A stretch of 64,000 bases of DNA from Lachnospiraceae bacterium OM04-12BH (GCA_003490145.1 QULQ01000013.1:25243-89242), one strand, 5' to 3'. Shown: positions 28,546-37,903, counted from the first letter of the stretch. Numbers and translations are program-made. Notes: generated by a model not told the origin, from the sequence alone.

Positions 28546-29493
28546 ATGATAACCATAGATTTAATTACGGGCTTTTTGGGATCTGGAAAAACAACCTTTA
28601 TCAAAAAATATGCCAGGTACCTGATGGATCAGGGACTGAAGATAGGTATTCTGGAGAATGATTTTGGGGCAGTAAATGTAGACATGCTGCTTTTGCAGGA
28701 GCTTCTGGGAGAGCAGTGTGATCTGGAAATGGTATCCGGCGGATGTGATAAAGACTGCCATATCAGAAGATTCAAGACTAAGCTGATCGCCATGGGAATG
28801 AGCGGATATGATAGAGTGATCGTAGAACCGTCCGGCATTTTTGACGTGGATGAGTTTTTTGATTCTTTAAGGGAGGATCCACTGGATCAGTGGTACGAGA
28901 TCGGAAATGTGATCACGATCGTAGATGCCCTGTTAAATCTGCGGCTTTCCGAGGAGTCAGATTATCTGCTGGCTTCTGAGGTGGCTGATGCAGGAAAGGT
29001 TATCATAAGCCATGCAGATGAAGCTGATCCGGGGCAGATTGACGGAACGGTGCAGCATCTGAATCAGGCGCTTGCGAAGATCAAATGTAAAAGACAGCTG
29101 ACAAATGAGGATGTCATTGCTGAAAATATGGAACAGCTTTCTGAAAAGGCACTGGATGCTGTTTTTCACTGCGGCTACCGGCTGGAAAGCTATTGCAAGC
29201 TGGATGCTGGGGATTACAGGGGATTTGATTCTGTTTACTTTATGAATGCAGAGATTTCAGAGGAAAAGCTGAAGGAAGCAGCAGTGAAGATCCTTTTGGA
29301 TCCAGCCTGTGGCAACGTATTCCGTATTAAGGGATTTATTAGGAAAGGCAGTGGATGGCTGCAGCTGAATGCTACACGTAGCGTGGTCGAACTGAGGCCG
29401 ATCGGAACCGGACAGGAGGTTCTTATTGTGATCGGTGAAAATCTGAAGGCGGAAGTTATCAGCGATATTTTTGGAGCGAAGCCTGCTGTATAG
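28546..29493 (+). CDS. CobW/P47K-family GTP-binding protein
   Basis: A 315-residue G3E-family GTPase. Walker A reads G-F-L-G-S-G-K-T-T (residues 9-17) and the Walker B-like region V-I-V-E-P-S-G-I. The usual C-x-C-C metal-binding motif of COG0523 proteins is replaced by G-G-C-D-K-D-C with C67 and C71. The guanine-specificity motif reads S-H-A-D instead of N-K-x-D. A short C-terminal domain contains the G-S-G-W motif. Relatives deliver or sense metal ions (zinc, cobalt, iron), but the changed motifs make the metal uncertain. RBS GAGGTGAAG precedes the ATG. An AEC-type transporter follows after 31 bases, perhaps in one transcript. Confidence 0.85.
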   Translation: MITIDLITGFLGSGKTTFIKKYARYLMDQGLKIGILENDFGAVNVDMLLLQELLGEQCDLEMVSGGCDKDCHIRRFKTKLIAMGMSGYDRVIVEPSGIFDVDEFFDSLREDPLDQWYEIGNVITIVDALLNLRLSEESDYLLASEVADAGKVIISHADEADPGQIDGTVQHLNQALAKIKCKRQLTNEDVIAENMEQLSEKALDAVFHCGYRLESYCKLDAGDYRGFDSVYFMNAEISEEKLKEAAVKILLDPACGNVFRIKGFIRKGSGWLQLNATRSVVELRPIGTGQEVLIVIGENLKAEVISDIFGAKPAV

Positions 29494-29524
29494 GAAGGTA
29501 TAGGAAAAAGAAAGGAAAATACAG

Positions 29525-30454
29525 ATGATTAAGATATTAGAGGCACTTCTGCCGGTTCTGCTGATGATGGGACTTGGTGCCTTCTGCAAGGCCAGAGGCT
29601 GGCTGAAGCAGGAAAGTATAAATGGATTGAAATTTCTTGCCACAAAGATTATTCTTCCGGTAGCGATTTTTCATGCACTGTCTACGGCAGATTATAGCAG
29701 CAGTATTTTTAAAATTGTACTGATCATGTTCTGCATGCTGCTTATCTCCTTTGGGGCAGGTTTTCTGGTTAAGGGGTTTGTAAAGCCGCCATACCGAAAG
29801 TATGTACCGTTTCTGGTCAGCGTGTATGAGGGCGGCATGATGGCATATCCGCTGTATACGAATCTGTGCGGTACAGAGAATCTGTCACAGATTGCAGTAC
29901 TGGATATTGCAGGACTGTTGTTCGGGTTCAGCGTTTATATGAGTCTGCTCCGGGCAGTAGATGGCTCTGAAAAGATGGGAGTGCGTGACATATGTCTGGA
30001 CGCTGTGAAGAATCCGGCATTCATTGCTACCGTACTTGGTATTTTGTGTGGGCTTACCGGCATAGTCAGAGGACTTCTGGAGAGCAGTGCCGGAGACCTG
30101 TACCTGATATGTGAGTCCATGATTACCAGTCCTCTGTCAGCCATCATCCTCCTGATTGTAGGATATGAGCTGAAACCGGACAGGGCACTTATGATCCCCT
30201 GTCTGAAAACACTGCTGCTGCGTATGGCTGTGCAGGCGGTGATGATTCTTGGAGTTCTGGCTGCAGTACACCGGTTTGCAGGAAGAAATCAGCTTCTTGA
30301 TCTGGCAGTTCTGATCTATATGTCAGCACCAGCGACATTCAGCCTGCAGACTTTTGTGAAAACGGAGGAAGGGTCTACTTATATTGCAACGACCAATTCT
30401 CTGTACTGTTTTATCAGTATTCTGGTGTATGCAGCAGCGGCATATCTGCTTTGA
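29525..30454 (+). CDS. AEC (auxin efflux carrier) family transporter
   Basis: A 309-residue integral membrane protein with about ten hydrophobic helices spread evenly along its length, typical of AEC/YfdV-type carriers. Typical family segments are the first helix L-L-P-V-L-L-M-M-G-L-G-A-F and the I-L-P-V-A-I-F pattern shortly after it. Members export or import small carboxylates such as malate or lactate; the substrate here is unknown. AAAGGAAA lies before the ATG. It follows the CobW-type gene after 31 bases, so co-transcription is plausible. Confidence 0.85.
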   Translation: MIKILEALLPVLLMMGLGAFCKARGWLKQESINGLKFLATKIILPVAIFHALSTADYSSSIFKIVLIMFCMLLISFGAGFLVKGFVKPPYRKYVPFLVSVYEGGMMAYPLYTNLCGTENLSQIAVLDIAGLLFGFSVYMSLLRAVDGSEKMGVRDICLDAVKNPAFIATVLGILCGLTGIVRGLLESSAGDLYLICESMITSPLSAIILLIVGYELKPDRALMIPCLKTLLLRMAVQAVMILGVLAAVHRFAGRNQLLDLAVLIYMSAPATFSLQTFVKTEEGSTYIATTNSLYCFISILVYAAAAYLL

Positions 30455-30493
30455 TAAGTAATTATGTAATAGTTTACAAAAGAGGAATTTCAT

Positions 30494-31036
30494 ATGAGTA
30501 CAATGAACACATATACGGGGAAACAGTTTGATCCCATGCTAATGACAGAGGAGGATGTAAGTCTCCGGGACATTGCCCATGCCTTAAGCCTGCTTTGCCG
30601 GGGCGGCGGACAGGTGACCTACTTCTATTCGGTAGGACAGCACAGTGTGAACTGTGCCAGAGAGGCAAAGGCACGTGGATGGTCAGATAGACTGGTGCTT
30701 GCCTGCCTTCTGCATGATGCCAGTGAGGCTTACCTTTCTGATATTATCAGGCCGGTGAAGGAGCATCTGCAGGGATATCGTGAGATTGAATCGCAGATCA
30801 TGCAGGTGATTTTTGAAAAATTTGGTCTTGGTGATCTGACAGCAGAAGAGAATCGGTGCTGGAAGCAGATTGATAATGAAATGCTCAGCAATGAGATGCC
30901 GGCTATGCTAAATGGAAGGATGCCCATAGAAAAGGTAGCAATCTGCTCGGAGCCGGATCTTGCAGAGCATCCGTTTCGGGAAGTAGAGGAGGAATTTTAC
31001 TCCATGGCAGAAGAATTGCTTTCTCTCAGGGAATAG
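30494..31036 (+). CDS. HD-domain hydrolase, YfbR-like
   Basis: A 180-residue HD-superfamily protein. The metal site is seen as S-V-G-Q-H-S-V-N-C followed by L-L-H-D-A-S-E-A-Y, and a late aspartate in S-E-P-D-L-A. YfbR relatives are 5'-deoxynucleotidases; homologues annotated simply as HD phosphohydrolase are common in Clostridia, so nucleotide dephosphorylation is likely but not proven. AGAGGAA precedes the ATG. Short gaps on either side suggest it could share a transcript with the AEC transporter upstream. Confidence 0.82.
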   Translation: MSTMNTYTGKQFDPMLMTEEDVSLRDIAHALSLLCRGGGQVTYFYSVGQHSVNCAREAKARGWSDRLVLACLLHDASEAYLSDIIRPVKEHLQGYREIESQIMQVIFEKFGLGDLTAEENRCWKQIDNEMLSNEMPAMLNGRMPIEKVAICSEPDLAEHPFREVEEEFYSMAEELLSLRE

Positions 31037-31093
31037 AAAATGAAATTCTGATCCATAATATCATTGTAAAAACAGGTAAAGGAGTGGAATGCA

Positions 31094-31552
31094 ATGATAT
31101 TAAAGGAAAAAGAAAGAGCAGCGATCGAAGATCTGCAGACACAGGAAAAAAGCTGTGTGGAAAAGTATGGAAAGTATGCAAAGGAAGCCAAAGACCCGGA
31201 GCTGAAGAACCTCTTTTCCAGACTACAGAAGGAGGAGCAGAAGCACTATGATTCCCTTTCGCAGGTACTGAATGGCAGTGTGCCGGACTGTGACTGCAAT
31301 GACAGTCAGGGAAGGGATTATGCACCCAAGGCGGCATATTCATCCATGAGCAGCAATGCTGACAAAGAGCATGATGCATTTCTGGCTACTGACTGTATTG
31401 GCACGGAGAAGCTGGTATCCGGTGAATATAATACAGATGTATTTGTTTTTGGAGAGAGCAAGATCAGAAAACTGCTGGCCGATATCCAGATCGAAGAGCA
31501 GAATCATGCGGAGATGCTGTTCAAATACAAGATGGCAAATGGAATGGCATAA
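31094..31552 (+). CDS. Spore coat protein CotF-like (ferritin-like)
   Basis: A 152-residue protein composed of two helical halves. The first (E-D-L-Q-T-Q-E-K-S-C-V-E-K-Y) and the last (I-Q-I-E-E-Q-N-H-A-E-M-L) carry the E-x-x-H-like patterns of ferritin-like bundles, as in the CotF family. The middle carries D-C-D-C-N-D and a flexible A/S/M-rich segment. CotF-type proteins are associated with the spore coat in Bacillus; in Lachnospiraceae the role is only presumed. AAGGAGTGG precedes the ATG. It ends at a strong hairpin. Confidence 0.75.
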   Translation: MILKEKERAAIEDLQTQEKSCVEKYGKYAKEAKDPELKNLFSRLQKEEQKHYDSLSQVLNGSVPDCDCNDSQGRDYAPKAAYSSMSSNADKEHDAFLATDCIGTEKLVSGEYNTDVFVFGESKIRKLLADIQIEEQNHAEMLFKYKMANGMA

Positions 31553-31580
31553 AGAGAAAAACACTTCCGCAAAAAGAAGA

Positions 31581-31624
31581 GGGCTGTCAGATAGGTAAAT
31601 TTACCTGGACGACAGCCCTGTTTT
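31581..31624. terminator. Bidirectional terminator between cotF-like and GH13 genes
   Basis: GGGCTGTC and GACAGCCC form the outer stem, with the palindrome AGGTAAATTTACCT inside. TTTT follows at one side and AAAAAG-rich sequence precedes it, so it can serve both converging genes. Confidence 0.85.
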
Positions 31625-31660
31625 ATGCCTGCTTTCAGAACGGATTAATTCTTTGACAGC

Positions 31661-33211
31661 TTAAGCCAGCTTTACATAAACAGCGGTTCCACCGTCTACA
31701 GAAACACCACCCTTTTCAAGGACAGCATTGCCGCCAACCGTAGTCAGGATCTCGCCGGCAGTGTCAGGAACAAAGGCAGGCTTCCCGGCAGGATTGATGA
31801 TCACAAGGATGGTTTCTTCCCTGCAGCTTCTCTGGTAAACCATAGGATAGTCATCCTTCAGGAATGTAACGGCAGCCTTGCTCTGCAGTGCAGGATGCGC
31901 CATACGAAGAGCGATCAGATGTTTTACGGTGCTGCGGAGGGAAGAGGTGTCGTTCATCTGACTTTCTGCATCCGGCCGGTCTTTGCTTTCATCCTGCTTA
32001 ATATAAAGCTTTTCTGCTGCGGCAGTGGAGAAACCGGCATTGGTCATCCTGTTCCATTGCATGGGGGAACGGGAACCGGTACGCTCATAGCCGCCTTCAA
32101 CAGAAGTCAGACCTTCCACATAACGCATACCGATCTCATCACCATAGTAAATAAAAGGCGCGCCCGGCATGGAAAGGAGGAACGCAAAGGCAACCTTCAT
32201 TTCTTCCGGATCCAGCCGTCTTGCCATTCTATCCATATCATGATTACCGGAAGGGATACAGATCAGTCCTTTTCCGTTTGTCTTTTCATAGTTACCCTGA
32301 TAGGTTTTAATAAACTCTCTGGCACTGCCAAGTCCTCTTCTTGAAAAATAAGGCTCATCACAGCGGAAGAGATCGTTGTAATGGGAAGGACCAAAGTGGA
32401 GCAGGAAGTCCATATGGAAGCCGCCGATCAGGCTCTTGTCAGGTTCACCCCATTCGCTGACCATGGCAGCCATGGGAAACTCTTCATTTAAAAAGGTACG
32501 GATATCCTGCCAGAGTGCAATCGTACCCTTGCCGTCTTCATCATTTTTTACAAGGGAGCCGGCCATATCCACACGGAAGCCGTCACAGCCCATGGAAAGC
32601 CAGAAGCGCATGATATTTTTCAGCTCTTCTCTGGTGGCAAGAGGACCCTCATCATTCATGGACTGCTGCCACTTTTTATCTGGATCCGGCTTGTAGAAGC
32701 CGTAGTTCAGGGCAGGCTGATGGGAGAAGAAGTTGACGATACAGGAACCGTCACGGGGAGAGATCCCACGGATGCAGCCCATATTGTCTGGAGCCTCCCA
32801 GACGCTGTCTGTCCATACATAGCGGTCTGTATAGGCATTCTTTTCTGCCTTCATGGATTCCAGAAACCACTTACAGGTAACAGCAGTATGACCAGGAACC
32901 AGATCCAGGATCACATGCATATCGCGCTTATGGGCCTCGGCAAACAGATTTGCCAGATCTTCATTGGTACCATAACGGGGTGCTACGGTATAATAATCCT
33001 CTACATCATAACCGGCATCGCCAAAAGGGGACTGGAAGCAGGGATTCAGCCAGAGAGCTGTGCATCCAAGTTCTTTGATATAGTCCAGCTTACTGATGAT
33101 ACCGTTGATATCACCGATACCATCGGCATTGGTATCGCAGAAAGACTGGGGATAGATTTCATAAAAAACAGCATTGTCAAGCCATGCGGGCTGTTTTACA
33201 GTTGTGCTCAT
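31661..33211 (-). CDS. Glycoside hydrolase family 13 (alpha-amylase family) enzyme
   Basis: A 516-residue cytoplasmic GH13 enzyme with no signal peptide. The catalytic triad is visible: nucleophile D215 in G-F-R-V-D-M-A, acid/base E253 in M-V-S-E-W-G-E-P, and D325 in S-G-N-H-D-M-D-R. The N-terminal Y-E-I-Y-P-Q-S-F, N-A-D-G-I-G-D and D-L-V-P-G-H motifs are typical of oligo-1,6-glucosidase, alpha-glucosidase and trehalose-modifying subgroups. Exact specificity cannot be assigned. The start has GGAGGAA eight bases upstream. A divergent AraC-type gene begins about 150-230 bases away, suggesting sugar-dependent control. Confidence 0.9.
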   Translation of the reverse strand: MSTTVKQPAWLDNAVFYEIYPQSFCDTNADGIGDINGIISKLDYIKELGCTALWLNPCFQSPFGDAGYDVEDYYTVAPRYGTNEDLANLFAEAHKRDMHVILDLVPGHTAVTCKWFLESMKAEKNAYTDRYVWTDSVWEAPDNMGCIRGISPRDGSCIVNFFSHQPALNYGFYKPDPDKKWQQSMNDEGPLATREELKNIMRFWLSMGCDGFRVDMAGSLVKNDEDGKGTIALWQDIRTFLNEEFPMAAMVSEWGEPDKSLIGGFHMDFLLHFGPSHYNDLFRCDEPYFSRRGLGSAREFIKTYQGNYEKTNGKGLICIPSGNHDMDRMARRLDPEEMKVAFAFLLSMPGAPFIYYGDEIGMRYVEGLTSVEGGYERTGSRSPMQWNRMTNAGFSTAAAEKLYIKQDESKDRPDAESQMNDTSSLRSTVKHLIALRMAHPALQSKAAVTFLKDDYPMVYQRSCREETILVIINPAGKPAFVPDTAGEILTTVGGNAVLEKGGVSVDGGTAVYVKLA

Positions 33212-33288
33212 GAGAGATTCCTCCTATGCTTAAAAATAGTGTTTCCGTTTTCGTGGAAAATGTGTTTCGACCGAACTGGAAAAAGAAG

Positions 33289-33317
33289 TTGTTTCTTTTT
33301 CCTTATAACGATACAAT
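33289..33317 (+). promoter_or_regulatory. Promoter of the AraC-type regulator gene
   Basis: TTGTTT and TACAAT are separated by 17 bases, in the divergent intergenic region. The repeat TTTCC / GGAAA (around 33242-33259) lies between this promoter and the GH13 start and could be an operator. Confidence 0.5.
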
Positions 33318-33364
33318 ACTATTAGAAAAGGAATCATTCAACTGAAATTCTACGAAAAACTGGT

Positions 33365-34333
33365 ATGATTCTACTGCGGATATCCAAAAGAAGATTCCAT
33401 CACATTGCAGAGCAAGAAAAGACAGGACAACAGAAAGCAGATATGGAAAAAGAGAAGAGAGTACACAGTTCAATATTGATCCCCTACAGTTATTACTCCA
33501 GCCGGATCCCTGATTACTTCCCCTTTGTGCCCCTGCACTGGCACAGGGAATGGGAGCTGAATGTGATCACAGAAGGAAATGGTGTGGTACGTCTTGGGGA
33601 AAAGGAAACAGAGGCAAAGGCTGGTGATATCGTGCTGATCCAGCCAGAATTGTTGCATGCCATTACCACTGATGACAGACTGTTCTATGACACCGTGGTG
33701 TTTAGTAGTGATATGTTCGGAAACGGGGAGGACCGGAGTTACCGGAAGATGGTGCATCCTCTTTGCCTTGGCAGGGCCTGCCTGCAGATCGCTGAGGAGA
33801 AAAATGTGTGTTACAAGGAAATCAGAGAATGTGCAGATACTGTGATCTGCTGCGCAAGAGAGAATAGTGCGGAGGCAGATCTTCTGATGAAAGGAGAACT
33901 TCTGCGGCTTTTATGGTTCTTTTATGAAGGTGACCTGGTGTCCGGAAACAGGGAGCCTGTGCAGAACGGGGAGATCAAGGCGGCCATTGATTATATGTCG
34001 ATCCACTATGCTGAAAATATTACCATTGCAGATCTGGCAGGGCAGGTGAATTTGAGCCAGAGCTACTTTATGCAGAAATTTAGGGAGATGGCCGGAATGG
34101 GAGCGGCAGAGTACCTGAACAGACTGCGGATCCAAAAGGCCTGCGAAGAGATTCTTTCCGGAAGCAGCATCTCCGGGGCAGCTTTCGACTGCGGATTCCG
34201 GAACCTTTCCAATTTCAACAGACAGTTCCGTATGATGGTAGGGTGTACCCCGAGGGAATACAGGGGAAGAAACCAATGCCCGCCTGCAGAAATTGCAGGA
34301 AGAGGTATCTTTCAAGCAGGGGATATGCTATGA
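33365..34333 (+). CDS. AraC-family transcriptional regulator with cupin sensor
   Basis: Up to 322 residues. The N-terminal cupin-like sensor (L-H-W-H-R-E-W-E-L-N, then L-I-Q-P-E-L-L-H-A-I) is followed by two helix-turn-helix motifs at the C-terminus: I-T-I-A-D-L-A-G-Q-V-N-L-S-Q-S-Y-F and I-S-G-A-A-F-D-C-G-F-R-N-L-S-N-F. The start is uncertain: ATG at 33365 has no clear ribosome binding site, and a later ATG at 33443 fits the family start better (296 residues). The divergent position suggests that it activates the GH13 gene in response to a sugar. A 30-residue tail after the DNA-binding domain is unconserved. Confidence 0.88.
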   Translation: MILLRISKRRFHHIAEQEKTGQQKADMEKEKRVHSSILIPYSYYSSRIPDYFPFVPLHWHREWELNVITEGNGVVRLGEKETEAKAGDIVLIQPELLHAITTDDRLFYDTVVFSSDMFGNGEDRSYRKMVHPLCLGRACLQIAEEKNVCYKEIRECADTVICCARENSAEADLLMKGELLRLLWFFYEGDLVSGNREPVQNGEIKAAIDYMSIHYAENITIADLAGQVNLSQSYFMQKFREMAGMGAAEYLNRLRIQKACEEILSGSSISGAAFDCGFRNLSNFNRQFRMMVGCTPREYRGRNQCPPAEIAGRGIFQAGDML

Positions 34334-34369
34334 TAGGAAAGACAGGTAACTGGATGAGGAGGAATGAAT

Positions 34370-35536
34370 ATGAAAGCATTGAGCAGCAGAACAGCAGATT
34401 TTACAGATTCCGTTATCAGACGTATGACCCGCGTTTCCAATCAGCATGGTGCCGTGAATCTTTCCCAGGGATTTCCTGACTTTGATCCCCCAAGAGAGAT
34501 TACAGACCGTCTTTCTGAGGTGGCAAAAAGCGGTCCTCATCAGTATGCACTGACCTGGGGGGCACAGAATTTCAGAGAGGCTCTTGTCAGAAAGCAGGAG
34601 CATTTTTCCGGCATGAAGTTTGATCCGGATAAAGAGGTCGTAGTGACCTGTGGCAGTACGGAAGCCATGATGGCGTCCATGATGAGTGTATGCAATCCGG
34701 GAGACAAAGTAGTGATCTTTTCTCCTTTTTATGAAAATTATGGCGCTGACACCATTTTAAGTGGTGCGGAGCCGGTTTATGTACCGTTAAAGCCGCCCAC
34801 GTTCTGCTTTGATGCGGATGAACTGGAAGCAGCCATGAAGCAGGATGGCGTGAAAGCACTGATCCTCTGTAATCCTTCCAATCCCTGTGGTAAGGTATTT
34901 ACAAGGGATGAGCTCCTGGTGATCGCTGATCTGGCGAAGAAATACGATCTTTATGTGATCACTGATGAAGTTTATGAGCACATTTTATATAAGCCTCACG
35001 TACATACTTATATGGCATCTCTGTCGGGCATGAGAGAACGCACGATCATGTGCAATTCCCTGTCAAAGACCTATTCCATTACCGGCTGGCGTCTTGGCTA
35101 TGTGATTGCTCCGCCGGAAATCGCAGACCGTGTGAAAAAGGTGCACGATTTCCTGACAGTAGGTGCGGCAGCTCCGCTGATGGAGGCAGCTGTGGTCGGA
35201 CTGAACTTCGGAGATGACTATTATCAGCAGCTACAGGCACATTATACGCATATGAAGGAGCTGTTTGTGGGAGGACTTAAGGATATCGGACTTACCTTTA
35301 CAGAGCCTCAGGGCGCTTACTATGTACTGATGGATATCAGTGAATTTGGATATGACAGTGATCTGGTATTCTGCGAGGAACTGGCAGAGAAGGTTGGCGT
35401 TGGCGCTGTGCCGGGCTCCAGCTTTTTCAGGGAGGATGTAAACCATCTGATCCGTTTCCACTTTGCAAAGCAGGATGAGACCCTTAAGAAGGCACTGGAC
35501 AGACTTGCCGATATCCGTACAAAGATGAAAAAATAA
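34370..35536 (+). CDS. PLP-dependent aminotransferase, class I/II
   Basis: A 388-residue fold-type I aminotransferase. The lysine that binds PLP is in N-S-L-S-K-T-Y-S-I-T-G-W-R-L-G, with N-P-S-N-P-C-G-K and D-E-V-Y-E upstream and the C-terminal carboxylate-binding R in L-I-R-F-H-F. The N-terminal N-L-S-Q-G-F-P-D-F-D-P-P pattern is typical of aspartate/aromatic or kynurenine-type aminotransferases. The substrate is not assigned. ATG at 34370 has GGAGGA seven bases upstream and is better placed than the ATG at 34364. The response-regulator gene follows after 15 bases. Confidence 0.9.
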   Translation: MKALSSRTADFTDSVIRRMTRVSNQHGAVNLSQGFPDFDPPREITDRLSEVAKSGPHQYALTWGAQNFREALVRKQEHFSGMKFDPDKEVVVTCGSTEAMMASMMSVCNPGDKVVIFSPFYENYGADTILSGAEPVYVPLKPPTFCFDADELEAAMKQDGVKALILCNPSNPCGKVFTRDELLVIADLAKKYDLYVITDEVYEHILYKPHVHTYMASLSGMRERTIMCNSLSKTYSITGWRLGYVIAPPEIADRVKKVHDFLTVGAAAPLMEAAVVGLNFGDDYYQQLQAHYTHMKELFVGGLKDIGLTFTEPQGAYYVLMDISEFGYDSDLVFCEELAEKVGVGAVPGSSFFREDVNHLIRFHFAKQDETLKKALDRLADIRTKMKK

Positions 35537-35551
35537 AGGACGGGAATACCG

Positions 35552-36256
35552 ATGAAATATAAAATACTGGTAGCAGAGGATGATACAGATATTGCAGATT
35601 TTATCAAGCTTTATCTGGAAAATGAAGGCTATGAGGTGATTCCTTCGGCAGATGGGATGACAGCTTATGAAAAACTGAAGGAAAGCAGGGCAGATCTGGC
35701 AGTTGTTGACATCATGATGCCGAAGTTAAACGGCTATGATCTGATCCGGCGGATCCGGGAGGACAGTAATATTCCCATTATCATTTTGTCTGCGAAAAAT
35801 CTGGACAGTGAAAAGATCCTCGGTCTTGATCTCGGTGCAGATGATTATCTGACAAAACCCTTCAATCCCCTGGAGCTGATCGCCAGGATACGATCTAATA
35901 TCAGAAGATATTACAGCCTTGGCAGCCAGGCAGAGGCTGAGGCGAAAGAGAGCAGACAGATCCGTGTAGGTGATCTTGTACTGGATGAGGATTCCGTTAC
36001 TCTGAAAAAGGGTGATCAGGTGATCACCATCACGCCTACAGAATATAAGATGCTTTCTCTGTTTATGAAGTCTCCCGGTAAGGTGTTTACCAAGATGCAG
36101 ATCTATCAGGCAGTTAACGGAGAGTGCTATGTCAATGATGACAATACGCTGATGGTGCATATTTCCAATCTGAGGGACAAGATCGAGGATAATCCGAGGG
36201 AACCCAGATATATCAAAAACATAAGAGGTATCGGTTACAAAATTGAAAAGCTATAA
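35552..36256 (+). CDS. Response regulator, OmpR/PhoB family
   Basis: A 234-residue regulator. The receiver domain has the acidic pair D10/D11, phospho-acceptor D53 in V-V-D-I-M-M-P-K and the conserved lysine in L-T-K-P-F-N-P-L-E-L. A winged-helix DNA-binding domain follows (L-T-P-T-E-Y-K-M-L style region, then V-H-I-S-N-L-R-D-K-I-E-D). It resembles VanR-type regulators. Its end overlaps the kinase gene by 14 bases, so the pair is translationally coupled. Its signal and targets cannot be read from this DNA. Confidence 0.93.
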   Translation: MKYKILVAEDDTDIADFIKLYLENEGYEVIPSADGMTAYEKLKESRADLAVVDIMMPKLNGYDLIRRIREDSNIPIIILSAKNLDSEKILGLDLGADDYLTKPFNPLELIARIRSNIRRYYSLGSQAEAEAKESRQIRVGDLVLDEDSVTLKKGDQVITITPTEYKMLSLFMKSPGKVFTKMQIYQAVNGECYVNDDNTLMVHISNLRDKIEDNPREPRYIKNIRGIGYKIEKL

Positions 36257-37844
36257 GAAGAAAGAAAAAAGTCTGTATACCCTGCTGATCAAAAACTATG
36301 TGATTTTTGCTGCCGTCCTGCTTCTGGCAGTTCAGATCCTCGGGCTGCTGGAAGAGCTTATGGATCAGAAGATCGCACGGCTGCCCAGAATCGATCACCC
36401 AGTCGGAGAGCAGGAAAAGCTGGCGGATGAAGACTATGGATCCCTTTCCATGAAAGCTTTGCTTGGAACGGAAGGCTATTTTGATATATATACAGCAGCG
36501 GGAGAAAGGTTATACACAGACTATAATGCTTTTGAGAGCAGCTATACACTGAAGGAGATCAGTCTGATCCCGGAGTGCAATACACATGTCAGCTATGAAA
36601 CAAAGAATTATGAAATGGAGGATGGCAGCAGGCAGATCCTGGTGATAGAAAGTAAAAGAGAAGAGACTACCGGATATCAGGAGAACATTGCCTATTATCT
36701 GTTTGATGGAGAATTGAGGCTTCTGGAAAGCAGTGTCTCATTTCCGTATAAGCAGATCACAGAGCGGGAGCTGCGTCTTTTCACAGCTGCAACAGATAAC
36801 GGATACAGTACCTATAAATATTCCTACAGAACAGGAAATGGGGAAGACAGGATCCTTCTCATGCATGTGAAAAGAATGGACAGGCAGAGGGTTAAAAGAC
36901 TGATGGTATTCAAACAGATCTTTATTCCTGTTTATGTGTTGATCCTGATAGGAGCTACGCTGTTCTTCGCACTATGGATGCACAGGCGTGTAAGGGAGCC
37001 TCTTTTTATCCTGAAAAACGGGATCCAGGATTTTGCTGATGGCAAAAGGGATACCGTCCTTTCTTATCAGGGTCCCAGGGAATTTGAGGATATTTTCAGC
37101 AGCTTTAACCGGATGGCGGTGCAGCTTAAGAAAAGTGAAAGTGCCAAAGAATATCTGATCATGGAAAAGCAGCGCATGCTGGCAGATATTTCACATGATC
37201 TGAAAACACCGATCACGGTGATTCAGGGATATGCCAAAGCAGTGGCAGATGGCCTGACAGATGAGGAGATGCAGAAACAGTATCTGAATACAATTGTTAA
37301 AAAGGCTGAGAGCCTGACAGATATGATCAATACCTTTCACGATTACAGTAAGCTGGAGCATCCGGAATTTTGTCTGGTAAGGGAAACACAGGATCTGGCT
37401 GAGTATCTGCGGGAATATCTGGCGGAGAAATATGATGAGATCGATCTGGGCGGATTTAACCTTGAGGTGGAGATCCCTGAAGAAACGGTATCCTACAGCT
37501 TTGACCGAGTACAGATGAAGCGGGTATTTGATAATATCATTTCCAATTCCCTGCGTCACAATCCGCCTGGAACTGTTATTTATGTAACACTGCAGCAGTC
37601 AGATAAGGCGGTCCGTATAGAGATCGGAGACAGTGGCGTTGGCATTCCGCTGGAACTGCAGGATACACTTTTTGATCCCTTTATTGTCGGGGATGAATCA
37701 CGGAATACAAGACAGGGCTCAGGGCTTGGACTAGCCGTGGCACATAAGATCATAGAGCTTCACGGAGGAGCTCTTTTCCTTGAAAAAGGGGAGCAGCATG
37801 GCAATGGCATCAGCACACTGTTTGTGATACGGCTGCTTAAATAA
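36243..37844 (+). CDS. Sensor histidine kinase
   Basis: A 533-residue kinase. Transmembrane helices at about 15-35 and 225-247 bracket an extracellular sensor of about 190 residues with no recognised fold. A HAMP linker leads to the HisKA domain with phospho-acceptor H318 in D-I-S-H-D-L-K-T-P-I-T. The ATP-binding domain shows N-S-L-R-H-N-P-P (N box), D-S-G-V-G-I-P (G1) and G-S-G-L-G-L-A-V (G2). The apparent start is a TTG overlapping the regulator gene. Partner of the adjacent response regulator. The gene ends at a strong bidirectional hairpin. Confidence 0.92.
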   Translation: MKSYKKKEKSLYTLLIKNYVIFAAVLLLAVQILGLLEELMDQKIARLPRIDHPVGEQEKLADEDYGSLSMKALLGTEGYFDIYTAAGERLYTDYNAFESSYTLKEISLIPECNTHVSYETKNYEMEDGSRQILVIESKREETTGYQENIAYYLFDGELRLLESSVSFPYKQITERELRLFTAATDNGYSTYKYSYRTGNGEDRILLMHVKRMDRQRVKRLMVFKQIFIPVYVLILIGATLFFALWMHRRVREPLFILKNGIQDFADGKRDTVLSYQGPREFEDIFSSFNRMAVQLKKSESAKEYLIMEKQRMLADISHDLKTPITVIQGYAKAVADGLTDEEMQKQYLNTIVKKAESLTDMINTFHDYSKLEHPEFCLVRETQDLAEYLREYLAEKYDEIDLGGFNLEVEIPEETVSYSFDRVQMKRVFDNIISNSLRHNPPGTVIYVTLQQSDKAVRIEIGDSGVGIPLELQDTLFDPFIVGDESRNTRQGSGLGLAVAHKIIELHGGALFLEKGEQHGNGISTLFVIRLLK

Positions 37845-37891
37845 AAAAAGGCATAATGGAAATCAGAGCTTCTGATCCATTATGCCTTTTT
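37844..37891. terminator. Bidirectional terminator between the kinase gene and trpS
   Basis: GGCATAATGGA (37850-37860) and TCCATTATGCC (37876-37886) pair perfectly, with a second inner stem ATCAGA / TCTGAT. A-rich sequence precedes and TTTTT follows, so it can end transcription from both sides. Confidence 0.92.
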
Positions 37892-37903
37892 AGCGCGAAA
37901 TGG

